Positions 1-7,545 of a DNA stretch of 64,000 nucleotides are shown in pieces. How positions within the stretch are numbered: position 1 is the stretch's first letter; each line of letters starts with the position of its first letter. The stretch comes from Marinobacterium weihaiense (lineage in GTDB: Bacteria; Pseudomonadota; Gammaproteobacteria; Pseudomonadales; Balneatricaceae), in the NCBI RefSeq assembly GCF_019061305.1, contig NZ_JAHQZT010000009.1:1-64000 (forward strand). Direction: 5' to 3'. The notes beneath the pieces were generated by a model. It made no database searches. It was not told the origin of the DNA and saw only the letters and a list, made by a program, of their open reading frames with translations. A program made the position numbers and the translations under genes.

Positions 1-1184
1 GTCATCACAAAAGCCAGTATCTGATCACAAATGCCTTGGTGGAGGAAAGCTCAAAGACTGAACTGATTACTTTTTGTTCACGCTCTCGCCCTGGGTTCCC
101 TATTGTTCTAAAACCGAAAGAGCGGCTTGTTGAGCTGTATCGCAAGGATGAAAATGATGAACGAATGCGCTTAGAGTTACCAAGTGATCCTGAATCTGCA
201 TCATTTATAAAATACACTCAAGATACTCTATATGAATACAATGCTTTTATATCTAAACAGTGTATTTGTTTAGATTTAACAGATGATCATCTAAAGCAAA
301 CTGCTGAGGCCCTTAAACGCAACACTGTAAAAGACCCTGTATGCTTTTATTCAACACAGCTCAGACGCATATTTTCACGCGGAAGTATGCAACAGGGAGG
401 TCGTTTCTATGGCGGCTGGTGGCAACAGTTACCGGAAAGGTTCAGAGCACATATTACGATCAATGGTGAAAAAACTGTAGAAGTGGATTTCTCATCTATT
501 GCATACACTATTCTGTATGCTGAAAAAGGCTATTATATTGAGGCTGGTTCAGACCCTTATGACATTGGCTTACCGAACTGGCAGGGTAAGGATGACCAAA
601 GGCGTAAGGTCATTAAGAAATTTATGAACGCCCTAATCAATGATTATAAGGGGAACTATAGCCTATCAAAAAGCCTAGAAGCAGAGATAGGTATGTCAAA
701 TAGTGATCTGAAAGCACAGGTATTGAAGCGGCACTCTGCCATTGCCGATGATCTTGAAGCAGGGAAAGGGCTATGGACACAATTTAAAGATAGCCAGATT
801 GCATTCAGTGTTATGGAATCACTAACAAAACAAGATATACCTGTGCTACCTATACATGATAGTTTTATTGTCCGTTGTGAAGACTATAAAAGACTATTCA
901 CTGAAATGTTTATTGCTGCATCTATATATTGTAACTTTTTACTACAAACAGATGCTAATCCTCCAAGAAGGCTAAAGGATTTTGGATTAAAAGGTGTCGA
1001 TTATGAATTTGATAAGAATACTTTATATCTGACAGAAGTTATCGGTGAGTCTTTCAATCATAACACAAGGATGAATCAGTTTTATTTAAGCTGGTTGAAG
1101 CAACAGCCAAAGACAGAAGAAACAGAGGATAAAACAGGGAATACTAAAAGAACAGGGTTAATATTCGGTAATGCTAAGTCTTAA
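1..1184 (+). CDS. Polymerase-palm-like protein of an integrated element (5' partial)
   Basis: The frame is open to the left edge (first full codon at base 3), so the start lies outside the window. A TTG at 36 would give 382 residues, but upstream codons read as continuous protein. Numbering from that TTG, three spaced motifs resemble single-subunit polymerases of the DNA Pol I/T7 RNA polymerase superfamily. They are a motif-A-like Asp151 in a DFSSI context, a motif-B-like basic helix around Arg190-x3-Lys194, and a motif-C-like His274-Asp275 in an IHDSF context, as in T7 RNA polymerase HDS. Residues 121-131 hold an aromatic-rich RFYGGWWQ stretch that I recall from uncharacterised integrase-linked proteins. 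No exonuclease or primase motif is visible. Base composition is far more AT-rich than the chromosome, indicating transfer. Polymerase activity is inferred from motifs only. Confidence 0.6.
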   Translation, partial: HHKSQYLITNALVEESSKTELITFCSRSRPGFPIVLKPKERLVELYRKDENDERMRLELPSDPESASFIKYTQDTLYEYNAFISKQCICLDLTDDHLKQTAEALKRNTVKDPVCFYSTQLRRIFSRGSMQQGGRFYGGWWQQLPERFRAHITINGEKTVEVDFSSIAYTILYAEKGYYIEAGSDPYDIGLPNWQGKDDQRRKVIKKFMNALINDYKGNYSLSKSLEAEIGMSNSDLKAQVLKRHSAIADDLEAGKGLWTQFKDSQIAFSVMESLTKQDIPVLPIHDSFIVRCEDYKRLFTEMFIAASIYCNFLLQTDANPPRRLKDFGLKGVDYEFDKNTLYLTEVIGESFNHNTRMNQFYLSWLKQQPKTEETEDKTGNTKRTGLIFGNAKS

Positions 1185-1192
1185 TAACCTAT

Positions 1193-1422
1193 CTATAGGT
1201 ATTTTATAATTTCTCTGTAGGGGCTACATCATTACAGATGTGTTTATAAAGGCAATATAGAATATTAACAATATGATTTATCAAGGGAAAAGTCCTCTAT
1301 AGAGAATTAAGGGTTAGACATAACCACTGATAAAATATTCAGCCTTATACATCTCTATAGATTCTTTATATGATCTCTGTAAATACCAGATCATTACAGA
1401 GCAACCTATAAAGACACTATAG
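1193..1422. repeat. CTATAG palindrome cluster
   Basis: CTATAG occurs at 1193-1198, 1297-1302, 1355-1360 and 1417-1422. The second is embedded in the perfect palindrome CTCTATAGAG (1295-1304), and the first in ACCTAT-ct-ATAGGT (1187-1200) directly after the upstream stop codon. Four copies in about 230 bp suggest binding sites for a dyad-recognising protein. Confidence 0.5.
1213..1270 (+). repeat. 58-bp direct repeat, copy 1
   Basis: It aligns without gaps to the copy at 1375-1432. Identity is strongest over the CTCTGTA start, the ATCATTACAGA centre and the ATTAACA end. The inner TCTGTA (1214-1219) and TACAGA (1233-1238) form a 6-bp inverted repeat. Confidence 0.7.
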
Positions 1423-1432
1423 ATTATTAACA
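1375..1432 (+). repeat. 58-bp direct repeat, copy 2, with perfect 8-bp hairpin
   Basis: This is the second copy, offset by 162 bp from the first. CTCTGTAA (1375-1382) and TTACAGAG (1394-1401) are perfect inverted arms around an 11-nt spacer, so the dyad is better preserved here than in copy 1. Confidence 0.7.
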
Positions 1433-1593
1433 GGGTAGTGTAATAACAGGAAGCATAGCTTCAATTACTTACATTCTGTTATTAAATATAACAGCCTCTA
1501 TAAGGGAATCAATAGTAACGTAATAACACTTTTTATCTGGGGTCTCTTCTCTGACCCCTTTCTCTTATATTAATCTGTTATAGCGGCCTGTTA
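1428..1593. repeat. CTGTTA/TAACAG hexamer cluster (iteron-like)
   Basis: The hexamer occurs six times in both orientations: 1428-1433, 1444-1449, 1476-1481, 1489-1494, 1575-1580 and 1588-1593. TAATAACAG (1441-1449) and CTGTTATTA (1476-1484) form a 9-bp inverted repeat enclosing a second dyad, GAAGC-ata-GCTTC (1450-1462). The spacing is irregular, unlike classical plasmid iterons, so the role is open. Confidence 0.5.
1539..1564. terminator. GGGGTC/GACCCC hairpin, possible terminator
   Basis: GGGGTC (1539-1544) and GACCCC (1553-1558) form a 6-bp GC-rich stem with an 8-nt pyrimidine loop. It is followed on the + strand by a short pyrimidine run without a strict T tract. It could end the leftmost gene or the integrase transcript; it is a weak terminator by sequence. 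Confidence 0.35.
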
Positions 1594-1775
1594 ATGCCTT
1601 TAAAGACCCTTCTCATTACCCGGTACAAATTCATAAACCAGCACGAATGTTAGCCAACACCTCTCTCGAAAACATAAATTGTAACAACTCGCTTTCTGAT
1701 CCTCAGAGGCTCTACAAGCTGCTTTAAGGTCCACCCACCTCTACCTACTGGTAATTCCTAAACGCAGCTTCTAAC

Positions 1776-3389
1776 CTACTTCTCGTAACTCTCAGTGGTA
1801 TATTCAAGTCTATCTACAACAGTGACCAAATCCCTCACTTCAAAGCCATGCGTATAGACATCAGTCTGTCCCAACGAAGTAACCTTGTGACCAACGATCT
1901 GCTGAATGGCTGATTCGTTAATACCACCCGTTCTTCTAAGCATAGTAACAACCGTATGACGGAAACTATGAAAGTCTCTCTTTAAACCCTGTTCATCATA
2001 CCTTTCAACACCGACTTGCCTCTGAAGGCCATACAGCCATGAAGTCATTTTTTGACCATGGCAGTTTGGAAACAGCAAACCATCAGCGCAGCCTTTAACG
2101 TAGTCAATAAACCCATACTCAAGCAGCTGTTTATGAATCGGAACACTACGGTTACTGTTCTTGGTCTTTGTTGAACCAGCACTGTCAGAAATCACCATAT
2201 AGTATCTTTCAGAAGCAGCATCTAACCGTATATCTTGCTTCCTGAGCTGAGTAATCTCCCCCGCCCTGCAGCCATGATAAAGCGCCAGCAATCCCACCCA
2301 TTTGCGCTCAGTATGATCCATGGACAGAAACCCCTGCCCCATCAAAAGCGCTTCATGCTGGCGGTAGTAACCTCTGTTACTCTCCAGATCCAAATTCAGC
2401 TTCAACCCCCTTGCTGGTGAGTCTTTCAAGTGGTCTTCTGTCACTGCATAAGCAAACACGCCCTGAAGAAACTTTCTCAGGTTGTCAGCACTGCCCTGTG
2501 ACTGGCGATCACTTTCAGGTATATCCACCTCATCGACATAGGCCACCAGCTCAGGCCAGCTCATCTGCTTGTAGGGGCTTGTGTTCAGACGGGGTAATCT
2601 CAGATAGTCCTGTACCACTGAACGGATCTGTTTGCGCTCTATGCAGTCGATAGCTGTACTGGTGAAATCAGGATGTATATGCCGGATATACGCCATGAAA
2701 CGCTCATATTCCTGCTGCTGTTTAGGCTTCAATGGCTTTACGGGGTCATTCACTTTGCTGTGTAGAAACTGGTCATACAGATCTACAAACGATATAGCAT
2801 CTGAAGCACCTTCATCCCTGAAATATTCAACAGCCTGATCGTACTCTGACAGCCTGTTGTCCATCAGAAGCTGGTTTGCATCTGCCCGCTTCTTCCACAG
2901 CTTATTGCGAAGTATGGCTAGTTCCTGAAGGGTTTCATCATCAACGGTGAAGCCCTTTTCTTCGAGCCACTCTGCCACATCAGCCTTGGCAGAACTCAAA
3001 TCCAAGGTGCTCAAAGGGTTTAGAAACTGCCAATTCTCCATAACCGACAAGACAGCTTTAATGGAGCGAGGATCTTCACCGCCTGAAAGCTGCTCAGAGA
3101 TGCTGGCTGGTCTGGATTTCAATGCTTGATAGTGGATTGCACGATGTTCCTGTTCGTACTCTTCAACAACTGATCGAGCCATTACCTTCAAGTCCTTTGC
3201 ACATAGATTCCCTGCTCTGAACAATGCCACAGCACCAAGCAGCTTACCAACCAGTATTCTGGCTGTGCTGGCACTGTCAGTCTTGAGTGATACACGAATT
3301 GGTGGTTTTGCTGGCGCTCTGACTTGCAGGTAATAGATCCGGTTACGCTGAGTCAGATAGGAAGCTGCGTAGTCCACTCTGTAGTCCAC
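1776..3389 (-). CDS. Tyrosine recombinase/integrase
   Basis: A 537-residue phage/island-type integrase. The C-terminal catalytic domain shows Arg375 (CRAGE), His474-x-x-Arg477 (HSFRH), His501 (GHK) and the nucleophile Tyr512 (VYTHG), the R-H-R-H-Y set of tyrosine recombinases. The N-terminal ~60 residues resemble the short beta-rich arm-binding part of this integrase subgroup, followed by a long helical region and a core-binding segment at ~200-320. The annotated start is a GTG at 3389. A GTG at 3377 is better placed behind an AAGGTGG Shine-Dalgarno-like stretch, so the protein may begin four residues later. It reads away from rnpB, with its 5' end about 60 bp from the rnpB 3' end, as expected for an integrase beside its attachment site. 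Confidence 0.93.
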   Translation of the reverse strand: MDYRVDYAASYLTQRNRIYYLQVRAPAKPPIRVSLKTDSASTARILVGKLLGAVALFRAGNLCAKDLKVMARSVVEEYEQEHRAIHYQALKSRPASISEQLSGGEDPRSIKAVLSVMENWQFLNPLSTLDLSSAKADVAEWLEEKGFTVDDETLQELAILRNKLWKKRADANQLLMDNRLSEYDQAVEYFRDEGASDAISFVDLYDQFLHSKVNDPVKPLKPKQQQEYERFMAYIRHIHPDFTSTAIDCIERKQIRSVVQDYLRLPRLNTSPYKQMSWPELVAYVDEVDIPESDRQSQGSADNLRKFLQGVFAYAVTEDHLKDSPARGLKLNLDLESNRGYYRQHEALLMGQGFLSMDHTERKWVGLLALYHGCRAGEITQLRKQDIRLDAASERYYMVISDSAGSTKTKNSNRSVPIHKQLLEYGFIDYVKGCADGLLFPNCHGQKMTSWLYGLQRQVGVERYDEQGLKRDFHSFRHTVVTMLRRTGGINESAIQQIVGHKVTSLGQTDVYTHGFEVRDLVTVVDRLEYTTESYEK

Positions 3390-3450
3390 CTTGTAGTCCA
3401 GTGGTACTGAGCGAACCTAAAACTGATACAAAACAACCAGTTGGAAGGAG

Positions 3451-3806
3451 TTGAGAGTCTGCCGATAAGCCGGGTTTTGTCGTGGACAATCATTCATCTA
3501 GGACCAGCGTCGCCACTGGTCTCAAGCGACCTACCCGGACCCGGCGCGGGCCACGCCTTAATGGGTCCCTATTTGGTCTTGCTCCGGGTGGGGTTTACCA
3601 TCGCCGTGGAGTGTTGCCACCCACGCGGTGCGCTCTTACCGCACCATTTCAACCTTACCGTCATCCGAAGATGCTTAGGCGGTATACTTTCTGTTGCACT
3701 TTCCGTCGGCTCGCGCCGCCCAGACGTTATCTGGCACCTTGCCCAATGGAGCCCGGACTTTCCTCCCCTGCGCGAACGCAGCGACGATTGCCTGGCAGAC
3801 TCTCGG
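3451..3806 (-). ncRNA. rnpB: RNase P RNA (bacterial type A)
   Basis: The catalytic RNA of RNase P, which trims tRNA 5' leaders. Read on the minus strand it shows the family landmarks in order: a GAGAGTCTGCC 5' strand pairing with GGCAGACTCTC at the 3' end, GGAGGAAAGTCCGGGC, a GGTGCGGTAAGAGCGCACCG hairpin, the CAAGACCAAATAGGG region, CTAGATGAATGA, and CCACGACAAAACCCGGCTTATCGG at the end. The length of about 356 nt fits. The 3' half directly abuts the mobile element. Ends are set from the terminal helix and may be off by a few bases. Confidence 0.95.
3453..3485. other. Probable attachment site at the 3' end of rnpB
   Basis: The rnpB 3' strand (P1-type helix and preceding conserved GCCGATAAGCC region on the + strand) lies directly upstream of the integrase gene. 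In Pseudomonas-like genomes rnpB is followed by mraZ and the dcw cluster; here it is followed by the integrase. Integration that restores the RNA 3' end is inferred. The matching repeat at the far end of the element is outside the window, so the core cannot be delimited. Confidence 0.5.
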
Positions 3807-3811
3807 CGCGA

Positions 3812-3839
3812 AGTATAACCGGCTGACGGCACGACGCAA
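3812..3839 (-). promoter_or_regulatory. rnpB promoter
   Basis: On the minus strand TTGCGT (3839-3834) and TATACT (3817-3812) are separated by 16 bp. They would start transcription near 3805, which matches the RNA 5' end deduced from the terminal helix. The promoter lies between rsmI and rnpB. Confidence 0.65.
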
Positions 3840-3855
3840 GCAAATCCGGGACCAA

Positions 3856-4689
3856 TCAGGCAATCAGCAGCTGATATAGCCGATTTTTCTTCTCGCCGGT
3901 AATCTCGGCGGCTACACCGGCTGCTTTTTTCGGTGGTAACTCCTTGGCCAGAATACGCAGAATGCGCTCGGCTTCGGGGTCGATGGCATCATCCGCCGTG
4001 GCCGTTTCAGCCCCCTGTACCAGCACCACGAATTCGCCCCGCTGCTGATTGCTGTCCGCTTCAATCCACTCCACCAGCCCTGACAGGGTATCGCCGTGGA
4101 TCGTCTCGAAGGTTTTGGTCAGCTCGCGTGCCACCACGGCATAGCGCGCATCCCCGAACGCGGCCTGCATCGCCTTAAGGCTCTCCACGATACGGTGGGT
4201 CGACTCGTAGAACACCAGCGTTTCGGTATTGCTTGCCAGGGTTTCCAGTGCCTGGGCGCGCGCACCGCTTTTCGACGGCAGAAAACCGATGAACTGAAAC
4301 CGGTCGGACGGCAGCCCCGACGCCGACAGCGCCGCCACAAAGGCACAGCAGCCCGGCACCGGTGCCACTCTGAAGCCGGCTTCACGCACGGCCCGCACCA
4401 AGTGAAAGCCGGGATCGGAGATCAACGGTGTACCGGCATCACTGATCAACGCCAGCGAATGGCCGGCTCCAAGCAGGTTGATGACATGCTCACACCGCTG
4501 CCGCTCGTTGTGATCATGCACTGATATCATCTGCCCTTTAATGTTAAAGTGTGACAGCAATCGGCCGCTGTGACGGGTATCCTCGGCGGCGATGTAATCA
4601 ACGCTGGCCAGGACCTCGCGCGCGCGCTCCGACAGGTCTGCAAGGTTGCCGATCGGCGTGGCCACGATATAGAGAACGGGTTCTGACAT
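3856..4689 (-). CDS. rsmI: 16S rRNA 2'-O-ribose C1402 methyltransferase RsmI
   Basis: Methylates the 2'-OH of C1402 in the ribosomal P site using S-adenosylmethionine. The N-terminal LYIVATPIGNLADLSERA and the following AAEDTRHSGRLL are family signatures. SDAGTPLISDPG is the SAM-binding tetrapyrrole-methylase-fold loop. A start at 4689 (277 residues) has a GGAT Shine-Dalgarno-like sequence 7 bp upstream; an ATG at 4701 would add four residues. It lies just upstream of rnpB on the same strand and is divergent from lpoA, with a very short shared control region. Confidence 0.95.
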   Translation of the reverse strand: MSEPVLYIVATPIGNLADLSERAREVLASVDYIAAEDTRHSGRLLSHFNIKGQMISVHDHNERQRCEHVINLLGAGHSLALISDAGTPLISDPGFHLVRAVREAGFRVAPVPGCCAFVAALSASGLPSDRFQFIGFLPSKSGARAQALETLASNTETLVFYESTHRIVESLKAMQAAFGDARYAVVARELTKTFETIHGDTLSGLVEWIEADSNQQRGEFVVLVQGAETATADDAIDPEAERILRILAKELPPKKAAGVAAEITGEKKNRLYQLLIA

Positions 4690-4724
4690 TAGGACATCCA
4701 TCTGTTGGCAAGGACTGGGATTAT

Positions 4725-6551
4725 ATGACGAATTTACACCGGCTGTCTTTCAGCCTGCTGCTGGCCACCGCCCTGCTGACCGGCTGTGCCAGCCAAACCA
4801 CACCCCCCGAAGTGGTCGACAAGACAGCCGGCCCTGCTGCCGGTGTTGACAGCCTGCTGCGCCAGGCCGACACCCAACCGGCCACACCTGCTGCCGAGCT
4901 GCGCCTGCAGGCGGCACGCCAGCTGGCCCAGCGCGGTGAAAACGCACGTGCACTGGATGTATTGGACGCCATTGATGTCAGCCGCATCCCGCCCACACTG
5001 GCATTCGAGGTTGCCAAACTGACCGCTCAACTGAGCCAGAACGAACAGGACCCGGCCACCATACTGCGCCAACTGGACCCGAAACGATTTGACAACCTGT
5101 CCGCCCAGCAGCAAGCCACGCTGGGTCAGCTGCGTGCCGATGCCTGGCTGCAGCAGGACGACCCTATCGGTGCCGTCCGTGAACTGATCGTCAGCAGCCT
5201 GCTGACTCTGGACCCGCAGGAGCAGCAGCGCTATCACAACCAGATCTGGCAGCTGCTGCAAAACATCCCGTTCGATCAGATCAAGGCCGCAACACGCCAG
5301 GATAACGATTATCAGGAGCAGGGATGGTTCGAGCTGGCAGCAATGCTACAAGAACGTGCAGGCCTGGCCGAGCGAGAACAAGCGCTGCAGAAATGGGGCA
5401 TGATGTGGCAGTCTCACCCCGCCCTGCTACTGCCCCCTGCCGGTCTGGTCGGTATCGACCGCGACGGCGAGCAGCTACGAGTACAACGCATCGGTGTCAT
5501 TCTGCCACTAAGCGGCGAGCTTGCTAAACCAGCACAGACACTGCGTAAGGGCATGGAAGCGGCACTGGAGGTGGCCCGTCGCCAAGGCAAGTCAGTCCCC
5601 CGATTGGTCCTGCTCGATTCCACCGGGCTGAACGATGTTGCCCCCTTGCTGATGCAGGCGCGCCAACAGGGCGTGGAGCTGCTGATCGGTCCACTCAATC
5701 CGCAACTAATCAACCAGCTGGCGGCTCTGCAGAACCTGGAAATCCCAGTGCTGGCCCTGAACGCATCCGAGCCGGGACCTTCGCAACCCTGGCAACTAGA
5801 ACTCTCTTCAGAACATGAGGCCCGCATGATTGTCCGTCGTGCCCTGTCCGAAGGGCATCGTCGCGTTCTACTGGTCACGCCTGGCGCCGAGTGGGGCGAC
5901 CGTGTCGCCAGTGTTATGCGTGAGGAGCTGGAGAGTGCCGGCGGCCGCGTGGTGGGCACCCTGCGCTATGACACCAGCGGCAATTACAACGAGCAGATCG
6001 GTAACCTCATGCTGACCCCGCAAAGTGCAGCTCGTGAAAAGCAGCTGCGTGCCGTGGTTCGCCATCGACTGGAGTTTCAGGAACGCCGTCGCAAGGACGC
6101 AGATGCTATCCTGATGACCGCCCTGCCGGATGCCGCTCGCTTGATCAAGCCGATGCTGGACTACCATTTTGCCGGCGACCTGCCCGTTTACGCCACATCA
6201 CATCTGTATGAAGGGCATCCCGATGCCACACGTGATGTCGACCTCAACGGTATCACCTTCTGTGACCTGCCCTGGCTGCTGCAAGCGCCGAGCGAAGCGC
6301 AGCGCCTGCTCAGCAGCAATGGTGAAAACACCCTGTCACGCTCGGGGCGACTCCTTGCCCTGGGCGTCGACAGCATCAATGTCTACCCTTGGCTACCTCA
6401 GCTGGAACGCAGCAGCGGTACCTTTCTGGTAGGGGAAACCGGCCAACTCAGCATGAGTGCCGGCAAGCGCCTTGAGCGCACCCTCAGCTGCACCCCGTTT
6501 GAGAACGGTATTCCGGCCAGCCTGGCCCAGGAGAGCAGCGACAACAACTGA
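4725..6551 (+). CDS. lpoA: Penicillin-binding protein activator LpoA (LppC lipoprotein)
   Basis: Outer-membrane lipoprotein that activates the class A PBP1a from the periplasm. The product is 608 residues. The start at 4725 yields a lipoprotein signal with the lipobox LLTGC near residue 19-20. The N-terminal ~250 residues are helical and TPR-like (many Leu/Gln/Ala repeats). The C-terminal half, from about residue 270, is a periplasmic-binding-protein-like fold (GVILPLSGELAKPAQTLRKG, LIGPLNP). The frame is open upstream into rsmI, but those codons are antisense to rsmI and should be ignored. The gene runs with yraN, diaA and dolP, a conserved order. Confidence 0.93.
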   Translation: MTNLHRLSFSLLLATALLTGCASQTTPPEVVDKTAGPAAGVDSLLRQADTQPATPAAELRLQAARQLAQRGENARALDVLDAIDVSRIPPTLAFEVAKLTAQLSQNEQDPATILRQLDPKRFDNLSAQQQATLGQLRADAWLQQDDPIGAVRELIVSSLLTLDPQEQQRYHNQIWQLLQNIPFDQIKAATRQDNDYQEQGWFELAAMLQERAGLAEREQALQKWGMMWQSHPALLLPPAGLVGIDRDGEQLRVQRIGVILPLSGELAKPAQTLRKGMEAALEVARRQGKSVPRLVLLDSTGLNDVAPLLMQARQQGVELLIGPLNPQLINQLAALQNLEIPVLALNASEPGPSQPWQLELSSEHEARMIVRRALSEGHRRVLLVTPGAEWGDRVASVMREELESAGGRVVGTLRYDTSGNYNEQIGNLMLTPQSAAREKQLRAVVRHRLEFQERRRKDADAILMTALPDAARLIKPMLDYHFAGDLPVYATSHLYEGHPDATRDVDLNGITFCDLPWLLQAPSEAQRLLSSNGENTLSRSGRLLALGVDSINVYPWLPQLERSSGTFLVGETGQLSMSAGKRLERTLSCTPFENGIPASLAQESSDNN

Positions 6552-6564
6552 AGGAGATAACGCG

Positions 6565-6924
6565 ATGGACCGCAACCGAATCGGCATGGACGCCGAACGG
6601 CGGGCCAGCGAGTGGCTGTGCAGTCAGGGACTGTCACTGCTGCAACGCAATGCCCGTTGCCGTTTGGGTGAGATTGACCTGATCATGCAGGATGGTGACC
6701 AGATCGTATTTGTCGAAGTGCGTGCACGCGCCGGCAAGTACTTCGGTGGTGCCGCCGCCTCGGTGGATTGGCGCAAGCAGCAGAAGCTGATTCAGGCTGC
6801 ACGCTTTCTGCTCAGCCGGAATCCGCACTGGAGCACGTACCCTTGCAGATTTGATGTTCTCGCCTTTGAAGGGGACTCGGAGACGACCCCACCAATATGG
6901 TATAAAGACGCCTTTCGCCCATGA
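6565..6924 (+). CDS. yraN: YraN family (UPF0102) endonuclease-like protein
   Basis: A 119-residue protein of the restriction-endonuclease-like UPF0102 family. The start ATG at 6565 follows an AAGGAG ribosome-binding site that begins at the lpoA stop codon. The fold's core is visible as GxxAExxAxxWLxxxGL near the N terminus, then CRLGEIDLIMQDGDQIVFVEVRAR, which carries the E-x-D...E-V-K-like nuclease residues, with Arg in place of the usual Lys (EVRAR). The biochemical role is not established in the family. Its stop overlaps an ATGA that opens an 11-codon mini-frame reaching diaA. Confidence 0.9.
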   Translation: MDRNRIGMDAERRASEWLCSQGLSLLQRNARCRLGEIDLIMQDGDQIVFVEVRARAGKYFGGAAASVDWRKQQKLIQAARFLLSRNPHWSTYPCRFDVLAFEGDSETTPPIWYKDAFRP

Positions 6925-6956
6925 AACATGCTCAAGAACACCGGAAACGCTTTTAA
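6921..6956 (+). other. 11-codon mini-ORF bridging yraN and diaA
   Basis: ATG at 6921 overlaps the yraN stop (ATGA), and the mini-ORF's TAA (6954-6956) overlaps the diaA ATG (TAATG). It would let ribosomes finishing yraN reinitiate and be delivered to diaA, which has no good Shine-Dalgarno of its own. The peptide (MKHAQEHRKRF) is very basic. Function is inferred from overlap geometry only. Confidence 0.3.
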
Positions 6957-7540
6957 TGGAACTTGAAGACCGTATCGTCAGTCAGTTTCACAACACCATG
7001 GAGATGCATGCGCTCACCATCGAGCAGCATACTCCTCTGATTGCTGAGGCCGGTGAACTCCTGCTGCAATGCCTGGTCAGTGAACAGAAGATTTTGTGTG
7101 TCGGCAATGGCGGATCCGCTGCGCTGGCACAACATTTTTCATCTCTGCTGCTGAATCGCTTTCGCCATGAACGCCCGGGCCTGCCAGCCATGACGTTGAA
7201 TGATGCGGCAGCCATGAGCGGCATCAGCGAAGACACTGGCTTTGCCGATGTCTACTCGAAGCAGATACGCGCCCTGGGGCAGCCCGGTGATATCTTGCTG
7301 CTGATCTCGACGCACGGCCGCGCCAACAGCCTTGTACAAGCTATTCAGGCGGCGCATGACCGCGAAATGATGGTGATTGCACTCAGTGGTGGTGATGGCG
7401 GCAACATGGCTGCACTGCTGTTGCCGGACGAGATCGAGATTTGTGTACCTGAGGCCGAGGATGCTCTGATCCACGGCGCTCACCTGCTGGTGTTGCACTG
7501 CCTGTGCGACCTGATTGAATATCAACTGTTTGGAGGCTGA
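6956..7540 (+). CDS. diaA: DnaA initiator-associating protein DiaA (SIS domain)
   Basis: A 194-residue SIS-fold phosphosugar-binding-type protein. In E. coli DiaA binds DnaA and promotes its assembly at oriC. CVGNGGSAALAQHFSS (near residues 44-59) and LLISTHGRANSLVQAI are the SIS ligand-loop signatures shared with GmhA. GmhA itself (sedoheptulose-7-phosphate isomerase) is the main alternative; context beside yraN and dolP favours DiaA. The start at 6956 overlaps the preceding mini-ORF stop, and the ribosome-binding site is weak. Confidence 0.88.
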   Translation: MELEDRIVSQFHNTMEMHALTIEQHTPLIAEAGELLLQCLVSEQKILCVGNGGSAALAQHFSSLLLNRFRHERPGLPAMTLNDAAAMSGISEDTGFADVYSKQIRALGQPGDILLLISTHGRANSLVQAIQAAHDREMMVIALSGGDGGNMAALLLPDEIEICVPEAEDALIHGAHLLVLHCLCDLIEYQLFGG

Positions 7541-7545
7541 TCGCT

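Larger units (their letters stand above)
1185..1775. other. AT-rich, repeat-dense region between convergent genes
   Basis: This stretch separates the polymerase-like gene and the integrase, which converge on it. I see no convincing protein-coding frame. It contains two 58-bp direct repeats, several CTATAG palindromes, six CTGTTA/TAACAG hexamers, nested inverted repeats and a GC hairpin. A convergent intergenic region normally needs only terminators, so the density of repeats suggests an origin, transfer, packaging or protein-binding region, or a structured RNA. Which one cannot be decided from sequence. Confidence 0.6.

Noticed and set aside
3441-3879. Several short open frames over the RNase P RNA gene
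   Set aside because: They lie entirely within a structured RNA with all class A landmarks and are not protein-coding.
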